The notes beneath the pieces were generated by a model that was given only the letters and a program-made list of their open reading frames with translations, was not told where the DNA came from and did not search any database. Below are positions 58,575 through 64,000 of a stretch of DNA of 64,000 bases, piece after piece (within the stretch, counting starts at the first letter, position 1; every line of letters begins with the position of its first letter). The translations under genes and the position numbers were made by a program. Source of the DNA: Mucilaginibacter sp. L3T2-6 (lineage in GTDB: Bacteria; Bacteroidota; Bacteroidia; Sphingobacteriales; Sphingobacteriaceae); NCBI RefSeq assembly GCF_030519355.1, contig NZ_JAUMKC010000008.1, forward strand, positions 1-64,000. Reading direction: 5' to 3'.

Positions 58575-58676
58575 TTTGTCGTTGCGAGCGACGAACAATC
58601 ACGGCAACCTCGTAGCTATGCATGGCGAATTATGCATGACGAAGAGGTTGCTTCGTACCTTACAGCAATGACAAAA
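58575..58676. repeat. REP-like palindrome, copy C
   Basis: TTTTGTCGTTGCGAGCGACG at the left faces CAGCAATGACAAAA at the right. Inner arms GGCAACCTCGT and GAAGAGGTTGC surround GCTATGCATGGCGAATTATG. It fills the glyS-radC gap and is related to the copies at 51655 and 52312. Confidence 0.8.
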
Positions 58677-58680
58677 TTTA

Positions 58681-60162
58681 TTAGGATAAAAGGTTCTTCC
58701 AGCTTACCTTATCGCCAATGATCTTGTCCAGATCGGCAACGGCAACGCGCTCCTGCTGCATCGTATCGCGATAGCGGATGGTTACGGTGTCGTCTTCCAG
58801 CGTCTGGTGGTCAACCGTGATACAGAACGGCGTACCGATAGCATCCTGGCGGCGGTAGCGTTTACCGATGGCGTCCTTCTCCTCGTATTGCAGGTTAAAA
58901 TCAACCTTCAGCCTGTCCATTATCTGGCGGGCTTTCTCTGGCAGACCGTCTTTCTTGATGAGCGGGAAGATAGCAGCCTTCACCGGGGCTAAACAAGGGT
59001 GCAGGCGCAATACCACGCGGCTGTCCTGTTTTTCTTCGGTGCTCAGGTCTTCTTCTTCGTAAGCGTTGATCATGGTCAGCAGGAACATCCTGTCCAAACC
59101 TATCGAAGTTTCTATAACGTAAGGGATATAGTTGCCATAAGGCTTGCCTGTTTCCGGGTCAACCTCAGGGTCAAAATACTGCATCTTTTTGTTGCTGAAC
59201 TTCTGGTGCTGGCTTAAATCATAATTTGTACGACTGTGAATACCTTCCACCTCTTTAAAACCGAAAGGGAATTCGAACTCGATATCATAAGCAGCGTCGG
59301 CATAAAACGCCAGCTTGGTGTGTTCGTGGTAACGGTATTTTTCAGGGGCAGTACCCAAAGCAAGATGCCACTTTAAACGGGTTTCTTTCCATTTGTCAAA
59401 CCACTCGCGCTGTGTGCCGGGACGTACAAAGTACTGCATCTCCATCTGCTCAAATTCGCGCATGCGGATGATGAACTGACGGGCGATCACCTCGTTACGG
59501 AACGCCTTGCCGATCTGCGCAATACCAAAAGGTATCTTCATCCTGCCCGACTTCTGCACGTTAAGGTAATTTACAAATATACCCTGCGCAGTTTCGGGGC
59601 GAAGGTAAACCACATCGGCCTCGTCGGCAATGGCGCCCATCTGCGTGCTGAACATCAGGTTAAACTGGCGTACTTCTGTCCAGTTACGTGTGCCGCTGAT
59701 AGGGTCGGCAATTTCATGCTCGATGATCAGTTCACGCAGGCGTGCCAGATTTTCGCCTTTCAGCGCCTCATCCATATCATATTGCAGCTTTTCGGCTTTT
59801 TCGGTTTTGCCGTCCTTGCTGTAACGCTCAATTTTATCTTCTAACAGCTGGTCGGCACGGTAGCGCTTCTTGCTGTCTTTATTATCTATCATCGGGTCGC
59901 TAAAACCGTCAACGTGGCCGCTTGCCTTCCAGATGGTGGGGTGCATAAATATGGCAGAATCAATCCCTACGATGTTCTCATGCATCTGCACCATAGCTTT
60001 CCACCAATAGGTTTTGATGTTATTTTTCAGCTCCGAGCCATTTTGCCCGTAGTCGTACACAGCGCTTAAGCCATCATAAATTTCGCTGGATTGAAATACA
60101 AAGCCGTATTCCTTGGCGTGGGATATAACGTTTTTAAAAAGTTCGTCGGTTGATTTACTCAT
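58681..60162 (-). CDS. glyS: Glycyl-tRNA synthetase (dimeric type)
   Basis: The 493-residue class II enzyme has motif-2-type FRNEVIARQFIIRMREFEQME, LRPETAQGIFVNY and motif-3 SIGLDRMFLLTMINAYEEE. The C-terminal anticodon-binding domain (LHPCLAPVKAAIFPLIKKDG) is of the single-chain alpha2 type. It charges tRNA-Gly. A -7 box TATCTTTG (60168-60175) lies only six bases before the ATG, so the mRNA may have almost no leader. Confidence 0.96.
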   Translation of the reverse strand: MSKSTDELFKNVISHAKEYGFVFQSSEIYDGLSAVYDYGQNGSELKNNIKTYWWKAMVQMHENIVGIDSAIFMHPTIWKASGHVDGFSDPMIDNKDSKKRYRADQLLEDKIERYSKDGKTEKAEKLQYDMDEALKGENLARLRELIIEHEIADPISGTRNWTEVRQFNLMFSTQMGAIADEADVVYLRPETAQGIFVNYLNVQKSGRMKIPFGIAQIGKAFRNEVIARQFIIRMREFEQMEMQYFVRPGTQREWFDKWKETRLKWHLALGTAPEKYRYHEHTKLAFYADAAYDIEFEFPFGFKEVEGIHSRTNYDLSQHQKFSNKKMQYFDPEVDPETGKPYGNYIPYVIETSIGLDRMFLLTMINAYEEEDLSTEEKQDSRVVLRLHPCLAPVKAAIFPLIKKDGLPEKARQIMDRLKVDFNLQYEEKDAIGKRYRRQDAIGTPFCITVDHQTLEDDTVTIRYRDTMQQERVAVADLDKIIGDKVSWKNLLS

Positions 60163-60167
60163 AATAG

Positions 60168-60175
60168 CGCAAAGA
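60168..60175 (-). promoter_or_regulatory. -7 box of glyS
   Basis: TATCTTTG on the minus strand fits TAnnTTTG. A TTTC lies 18 bases upstream as a partial -33 box. The start point would fall about at the glyS ATG (60162). Confidence 0.55.
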
Positions 60176-60228
60176 TATGTTTTTTGGGGAAGCCGGAAAG
60201 CCGGGAAAGCCAGTAATCGCCCCTTAGG

Positions 60229-60345
60229 TGTCCGTTTTTTTTAGGGGACGGACGTAAATAAAACATCCGGACGCTTTTGGGCAGCATTAAAAAGCGTCCG
60301 GTGTCCGTTAGGTGTCTTACCCCCCAAACGGACGGACACGCATTA
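60229..60345. repeat. Cluster of GTGTCCGT / ACGGACAC hairpins
   Basis: Three overlapping palindromes occur here. They are GGTGTCCGTTTT with GGGGACGGAC, CATCCGGACGCTTTT with AAAAGCGTCCGG (12-bp arms), and GGTGTCTTACC with AACGGACGGACAC. The same GTGTCCGTTTG/CGGACGGACAC arms reappear in the repeats at 60602 and 62951. No gene lies between 60163 and 60868; the gap holds this cluster, a promoter, an IS-like relic and repeat R1. Confidence 0.75.
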
Positions 60346-60357
60346 TCTCAAAAAAAA

Positions 60358-60389
60358 TTTGCGGTTATCAATATATTTTGCTAAATTTG
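60358..60389 (+). promoter_or_regulatory. Consensus Bacteroidota promoter without an adjacent gene
   Basis: TTTG (60358-60361), 20 bases, then TAAATTTG (60382-60389) match both boxes exactly. No open frame with a start follows for about 470 bases, until the gene at 60869, which has its own -7 box. Confidence 0.6.
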
Positions 60390-60511
60390 TTAGTATAATT
60401 TAATCCCCCAATCTTCCCGGTAATAACAACAGCCGTCCTTTATTATTTAAGTAGTAAGTGGGTAAGCAAGGAGTATTTTTTATACTATCGTTATAAAACA
60501 ATAAAAAATAG

Positions 60512-60600
60512 TCTCAGAGATAATTACCTGTGGAATAGCCTGATTTGTATTGGTGTAAATAGCCGGAAAAGTGGGTGTAAATCTTTATTTTCCTGAGACA
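60512..60600. mobile_element. Possible insertion-sequence end relic or small MITE
   Basis: GTCTCAG near 60512 faces CTGAGAC ending at 60599, and next to the right end TTTACACC-type words repeat (GGTGTAAATAG and GGGTGTAAATC, about 20 bases apart). Repeated internal terminal words next to a TGT...ACA end resemble IS21-type ends. No transposase is present. The right boundary coincides with the start of repeat R1. Confidence 0.4.
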
Positions 60601-60601
60601 T

Positions 60602-60807
60602 CACTGGCAGTTAACCAAGTATTTACTCAGCTGAAAAACTCAGGCAATCTTACCGGGTGTCCGTTTGTTTTATGCCAAAGTCATACCCGGACGAACGGAC
60701 ACCTATCCGTTAATTATGCTGATGCAGGCTATCAGTCATGAATACAGCGTGTCCGTTTGTTTTATGGGGATGTTTTAACCCGGACGGACGGACACCTATC
60801 TGTTAAA
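60602..60807. repeat. Repeat R1, first copy
   Basis: This 205-bp sequence is colinear with 62951-63156, with no gaps and about 93 percent identity by eye. It contains two GTGTCCGTTTG...CGGACAC hairpins. Its first 59 bp correspond to the 5' part of the dnaE-like fragment in the second copy, but here the frame has a stop. Confidence 0.9.
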
Positions 60808-60844
60808 TGATGTTAAACAATTAACCGCCTTTTAACCGTTAGCC

Positions 60845-60852
60845 TATTTTTG
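60845..60852 (+). promoter_or_regulatory. -7 box of the carboxypeptidase-regulatory-like gene
   Basis: TATTTTTG fits TAnnTTTG, 16 bases before the ATG at 60869. The -33 position has no TTTG. Confidence 0.45.
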
Positions 60853-60868
60853 AGGTAATCTGTTGCTG

Positions 60869-61633
60869 ATGAAATACCTCTTCCTTTTTTTTATGCTGAT
60901 AACAGGCCATTGCTATGCACAGCGGCTAAAGGGCACGGTTATTAACGCTGAAGATAAACTGCCTGTAGTGAATGCGCTGGTTGTTATGGGCAGCAACCGC
61001 ACTTATACCGATGGTTACGGGCGCTTCAGTATCAACACCGGAGGGAGCGACAGCATCACCGTTAGCCACATAACCTGCAAAACCTACAGGGGCATCGTCA
61101 GCCGGGCCATGGTCACCATACGTATTGCGCTTCAGCCCGCCCCGATCAACCTGGAAGAGGTTAAGGTGCATGCCCATCGTGAAGAAGAATTCAAAAAAGA
61201 TTCCATCGCCAACCGTGAGTTTTACGGCAGGCAATTTAACTACACCGGCCCAAAAGTAATGGATGCTTTTACCGGAAATGCCTATAACCGGCAGCCGGGC
61301 GAGCTGATATCCGTCAACCCGCTGTTACTGGTACGAGCCCTCACCAAAAAAGGAACGCCCGGATATAAGTTCCGTCAAATACTGATACGTGATGAACAGC
61401 AGCAATACATCGACCGGAAATTTAACCGCGGCACTGTATCGCGCATCACGCAGCTAAAAGGCGACACGCTGGCTAACTTTCTTACCAAATATCGCCCAAC
61501 CTACAAGTTCATTAAAAAAGCCACAGATTACGATGTGGAGGTTTATATAAAGGATTGCTATAAAAAGTTTGCCAGGGATGGGTTTAAGGGAGATGAGGTG
61601 TTTGGGAAGAGGATGGAAAAAGAAAAGCTATAA
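60869..61633 (+). CDS. Exported carboxypeptidase-regulatory-like (CarbopepD_reg) protein
   Basis: The product has about 254 residues and a signal peptide (MKYLFLFFMLITGHCYAQ). One beta-sandwich domain follows, of the CarboxypepD_reg-like type (LKGTVINAEDKLPVVNALVV, YGRFSINTGGSDSITVSHI, PINLEEVKVHA), then a charged region of unknown fold. Such domains are common in Bacteroidota surface and TonB-linked proteins. I chose ATG 60869; the TTG six bases earlier is possible. The gene is flanked by repeats R1 and R2, which abut elsewhere without it. Confidence 0.82.
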   Translation: MKYLFLFFMLITGHCYAQRLKGTVINAEDKLPVVNALVVMGSNRTYTDGYGRFSINTGGSDSITVSHITCKTYRGIVSRAMVTIRIALQPAPINLEEVKVHAHREEEFKKDSIANREFYGRQFNYTGPKVMDAFTGNAYNRQPGELISVNPLLLVRALTKKGTPGYKFRQILIRDEQQQYIDRKFNRGTVSRITQLKGDTLANFLTKYRPTYKFIKKATDYDVEVYIKDCYKKFARDGFKGDEVFGKRMEKEKL

Positions 61634-61657
61634 AGACATACGCGGCACTCGTGCGCC

Positions 61658-61799
61658 CAATGTAATTAAGTTAAGGGAAATAATATCGGATAATGTATTT
61701 CGAATATCCAACGCCGAAGTGTTTTTTCCTTCATTATCCGATATTCAAAATTCGATGTCCGATATTTTTATTCCTTAAAAGCCTAACTTAATGACATTG
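61658..61799. mobile_element. MITE with terminal inverted repeats and 10-bp target duplication
   Basis: The 142-bp element starts CAATGTAATTAAGTTAAGG and ends CCTAACTTAATGACATTG, inverted repeats that differ at two places. It is flanked on both sides by CTCGTGCGCC (61648-61657 and 61800-61809). The inside is itself a palindrome of ATATCGGATAATG / CATTATCCGATAT words. It encodes nothing plausible. A left-truncated copy lies at 63216-63334. Confidence 0.8.
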
Positions 61800-61855
61800 C
61801 TCGTGCGCCGGCAGCGGGGAGTAGTCATATTTAAGTATTAATCAAAGTAAAATAC

Positions 61856-62242
61856 TCAGGCATTTTCGAGCAAAAAATCTCCGCTTATGCCAAGCTTATT
61901 GTGAACGGCCTTTAAAAAGGTTACATCCGGCTCCCGCTTACCACTTAATATTTGAGATAATTTTGCAGTACCTAAACCAAGTAAATCTGCAAGCTTGGCT
62001 TGCGTAAGGTTCATTTCTTTGATTTTGTGCTGAACCACAGCGCTAATGGTTAAAGGCAATGGCATTATCTTTAAAACCTCATCTTCGTATTTTTCGGCTA
62101 TAATGCTAAGTTGTGCCAGTTCTTCTTTCTCGTCTTCCGGCAAATAATTAAACCCGCCTTTATCTGTCGCATTAGCTATTATCTTTTCAATTAACGATAA
62201 CACCTGGTTATATTGCGCTTCGTTTCTTATTTTGCCAATCAT
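61856..62242 (-). CDS. higA: HigA-type antitoxin, XRE-family HTH
   Basis: The 128-residue protein has an N-terminal helical part and an HTH domain (MNLTQAKLADLLGLGTAKLSQ, then ILSGKREPDVTFLKAVHNKL). It should bind the toxin and repress the operon. It follows the HigB-like gene by nine bases, the toxin-first order typical of higBA. Confidence 0.85.
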   Translation of the reverse strand: MIGKIRNEAQYNQVLSLIEKIIANATDKGGFNYLPEDEKEELAQLSIIAEKYEDEVLKIMPLPLTISAVVQHKIKEMNLTQAKLADLLGLGTAKLSQILSGKREPDVTFLKAVHNKLGISGDFLLENA

Positions 62243-62251
62243 TGCCTTATT

Positions 62252-62545
62252 TTAAATTTTAGAACAATCAATCTTATCATACTCGGCATGAGTACCCACA
62301 AACCGTATGTACAATGTACGCTTGTCGAAAAATATCATGGCTACTAACCTGAAATCATTCCCTTTTATATTGAAAACGTAACGGTCATTACCGACATAAT
62401 CTACATTGTTAAAATTCTTTTTTATATCTGATAACTTACTCCAATCAGCATCTTTTGCAATGTTGTACCAATTATTAAGCGGAGCGGCGGCGGTTGGGTG
62501 ATGCGCAGCAAACTCCATAATGGTACGCTTGATAATGATTATCAT
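62252..62545 (-). CDS. higB: HigB-type toxin (mRNA interferase)
   Basis: The 97-residue protein has the HigB pattern: IIIIKRTIMEFAAHHPTAAA, LNNWYNIAKDADWSKLSDIK, then NDRYVFNIKGNDFRLVAMI and RFVGTHAEYDKID. This family cleaves mRNA on the ribosome. The N-terminus MIIIIKRT matches the family start. A -7 box at 62550-62557 would make the mRNA almost leaderless at this ATG. Confidence 0.87.
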   Translation of the reverse strand: MIIIIKRTIMEFAAHHPTAAAPLNNWYNIAKDADWSKLSDIKKNFNNVDYVGNDRYVFNIKGNDFRLVAMIFFDKRTLYIRFVGTHAEYDKIDCSKI

Positions 62546-62549
62546 TAAT

Positions 62550-62599
62550 CAAAGATAAGGTTTATTTCAAAAAATTAAATAAATTTCAAATAATGAAAT
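62550..62599 (-). promoter_or_regulatory. higBA promoter and operator candidate
   Basis: TATCTTTG (62550-62557, minus strand) fits the -7 box. Upstream, ATTTCA-AATAA-TGAAAT (62583-62599) is a perfect 6-bp inverted repeat well placed for HigA binding, and another ATTTCAAA half lies at 62564. Confidence 0.5.
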
Positions 62600-62600
62600 A

Positions 62601-62996
62601 TTATACCAACAACGGCTGCACATTAGTAATTTTAAATATCTCCGCCATCAGATCGTCGCTTGGGTTTACTTTGAACGATTTTGAGGGCAGATCAACCAGC
62701 ATGGCTTCTTCCCTGTCGCGCACCTGGAATCGTAAGGAGCAGTTTTTATTCTGATATTTTTCGCCGTGAACTTTCAGCATGGTATCCAGGTTATCCAGCA
62801 GCTGTGAGCTTAAGGTATGCAGATCAAGTATTACCGTTATGGATTTGGTAAGCTTGTCGCGCATTTCGGATAGCAGGCTCATTACCGTGATCTTCATATC
62901 CCAGTTGTCTTTCTGACGGAACTTTTCTTCAATGATCCCCCGCAGGTGTACACTGGTAGTTAACCAGGTATTTACTCGGCTGAGAAACTCAGGCAA
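62601..62996 (-). pseudogene. dnaE: C-terminal fragment of DNA polymerase III alpha (dnaE)
   Basis: The 130-odd residues resemble the extreme C-terminus of bacteroidotal DnaE: LRGIIEEKFRQKDNWDMKIT, SLLSEMRDKLTKSITVILDL, CSLRFQVRDREEAMLVDLPS and KSFKVNPSDDLMAEI. The polymerase, PHP and HhH domains are all missing. No ATG is in place; only a TTG at 62996 opens the frame. The 5' end merges into repeat R1. The residual frame is intact, so loss is recent or the fragment is still translated. The identification is by eye. Confidence 0.55.
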
Positions 62997-63215
62997 GCTT
63001 ACCAGGTGTCCGTTTGTTTTATGCCAGGGTTATACCCGGACGAACGGACACCTATCCGTTAATTATGCTGATGCAGGCTATCGGTCATGAATACAGCGTG
63101 TCCGTTTGTTTTATGGGGATGTTTTATCCTTGACGGACGGACACCTTTCTGTTAATTATGCTGATGCAGGCTATCGGTCATGAATACAGCGTGTCCGTTT
63201 GTTTTGTGGGGATGT
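62951..63215. repeat. Repeat R1, second copy with internal 93-bp tandem duplication
   Basis: 62951-63156 matches 60602-60807 base for base in register. The unit 63058-63150 (starting GTTAATTATGCTGATGCAGG) is then repeated from 63151 until it runs into repeat R2 at 63216. Each unit carries a GTGTCCGTTTG hairpin arm. Confidence 0.9.
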
Positions 63216-63354
63216 TAATATCGAATAATGAATTTCGACTATCCAACGCCGAAGTGTTTTTTCCTTCATTATCCGATATTCAAAATTCGATGTTCGATAT
63301 TTTTATTCCTTAAAAGCCTAACTTAATGACATTGCTCGTGCGCCAGCAGCAGCG
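63216..63354. repeat. Repeat R2: left-truncated copy of the MITE with its right flank
   Basis: This copy matches 61681-61818 at about 96 percent by eye. It keeps the right inverted repeat (63317-63334) and the flanking CTCGTGCGCC (63335-63344) but lacks the left inverted repeat. Sharing the flank means the DNA was duplicated, not independently transposed. Confidence 0.85.
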
Positions 63355-63423
63355 GGAATTAATGGTCAAGATACACATGTTTCCAGAGCGTAGACGCACT
63401 CCTTAACCTGAGGATAATAATCT

Positions 63424-63714
63424 TCAATATTTTCTCTTTGGATTCCTTTTGGTGTGGAAAATTGACACGACCTGTATCAGGTTTTTGGAAGAAGATATTC
63501 TATAAATGATTATAAAAGGAAATCCGCGGACTTTCTTTTCCCGTGTGTCATAGGCTTTACTTGGGTAAAACAGAGGATGCTTTGCTATCGAATTTATCTC
63601 TCTGAATATTGCAAATTCAAAACTGTCTCCTAAGCCCGGCTCTTGTTCTTCATACCATTCAAAGGCCTTAAAATAATCCTGGTAGGCCCTTTTCGAGATT
63701 TTAACATCCAACAT
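63424..63714 (-). CDS. RelE/ParE-type toxin
   Basis: The 96-residue protein shows the ParE pattern: ISKRAYQDYFKAFEWYEEQEPGLG without the final G block, EFAIFREINSIAKHPLFYP, VRGFPFIIIYRI and VVSIFHTKRNP. ParE toxins poison gyrase, RelE ones cut mRNA; the target is not evident here. Its ATG overlaps the antitoxin stop by one base. Confidence 0.87.
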   Translation of the reverse strand: MLDVKISKRAYQDYFKAFEWYEEQEPGLGDSFEFAIFREINSIAKHPLFYPSKAYDTREKKVRGFPFIIIYRISSSKNLIQVVSIFHTKRNPKRKY

Positions 63715-63959
63715 TATCGTTTGGCTGCTAATTCGCTGCGTGCTTTAGTTTTAACTTCATCCCAAGTCATTCCTTCGTCGATACCGCTGTCAATATCATC
63801 CAAGCGGCTTTTTAACTCTTCAAGAAAATCTTTATCCTGCCATAAATCTAATTCTTGCACAATCTCGTCTTCAACCATGGTATACATCGCTTGTACTTTT
63901 TTGTCGTCAGCAAAGCCTATATATTCACGTAATCTTTCCCTGATAGTCTCTGTGCTCAT
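63714..63959 (-). CDS. Antitoxin of the ParE-type pair
   Basis: The 81-residue protein is acidic and helical (IRERLREYIGFADDKKVQAM, LEELKSRLDDIDSGIDEGMT, WDEVKTKARSELAAKR). It has the form of addiction-module antitoxins paired with ParE in Bacteroidota. It precedes the toxin with a one-base overlap. A -7-type box TAAATTTG (63977-63984) lies 18 bases upstream of the ATG. Confidence 0.82.
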   Translation of the reverse strand: MSTETIRERLREYIGFADDKKVQAMYTMVEDEIVQELDLWQDKDFLEELKSRLDDIDSGIDEGMTWDEVKTKARSELAAKR

Positions 63960-64000
63960 AATGATAGCTATTTTAACAAATTTAATGCTATAAATCGAAA

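Noticed and set aside
61569..61778. Plus-strand frame of 69 codons after the exported protein
   Set aside because: Half of it is the MITE read through, and the rest overlaps the end of the upstream gene.

Overview
The window reads as a chromosomal segment of a Bacteroidota bacterium, most likely a Sphingobacteriaceae member of the Mucilaginibacter/Pedobacter type. This is inferred from Bacteroidota-specific families (DUF3467, EpsG, TlpA/DUF4369 lipoproteins, LytS/LytT pairs), from -7 boxes of the TAnnTTTG type, from the general lack of Shine-Dalgarno sequences, and from a conspicuous exception at rpsU. No rRNA, CRISPR array, prophage or intact insertion sequence was seen.

Layout. 1-7.1 kb: accessory genes. 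These are a proline-rich repeat lipoprotein cut by the window edge, DUF1761, CYTH and DUF3892 proteins, a cupredoxin lipoprotein, a LytS-type kinase / thioredoxin / LytTR regulator operon, and a SnoaL-like protein. 7.1-30.2 kb: one long minus-strand exopolysaccharide locus. It starts with gmd and fcl (GDP-L-fucose), then Wza- and Wzz-like export genes. Next come LegB, LegC, NeuB/LegI, NeuC/LegG, PtmE, an oxidoreductase, an SpsF-like cytidylyltransferase, a class III aminotransferase and a PtmA-like SDR, which together point to a legionaminic-acid-like nonulosonic acid. The locus ends with a candidate sialyltransferase-like enzyme, Wzx, GT4, EpsG, GT4, GT2 and a priming sugar transferase, closed by a terminator.

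30.4-46.1 kb: the core information-processing block, all on the minus strand. It runs rpsU | xerC-like - hpf | tRNA-Thr, tRNA-Tyr, tRNA-Gly, tRNA-Thr, tuf | tRNA-Trp, secE, nusG, rplK, rplA, rplJ, rplL, rpoB, rpoC | DUF3467. Both rpsU and hpf carry strong Shine-Dalgarno sequences, unlike the other starts inspected.

46.2-60.2 kb: housekeeping genes. These are a Tat-exported DsrE-like protein, acyl-CoA dehydrogenase, apt, a ComEA-like protein, a PlsC-GNAT fusion (OlsF-like aminolipid synthase), an Mpo1-like protein, rny, a 6S-like RNA, zapA with a coiled-coil partner, pheT, radC and glyS. Three REP-like palindromes lie between genes here.

60.2-64 kb: a rearranged, repeat-rich patch. It holds hairpin clusters, a probable IS-end relic, a MITE with terminal inverted repeats and a 10-bp target duplication, a segmental duplication present once with and once without an intervening gene, a dnaE C-terminal fragment, and two toxin-antitoxin pairs (HigBA and ParE-type).
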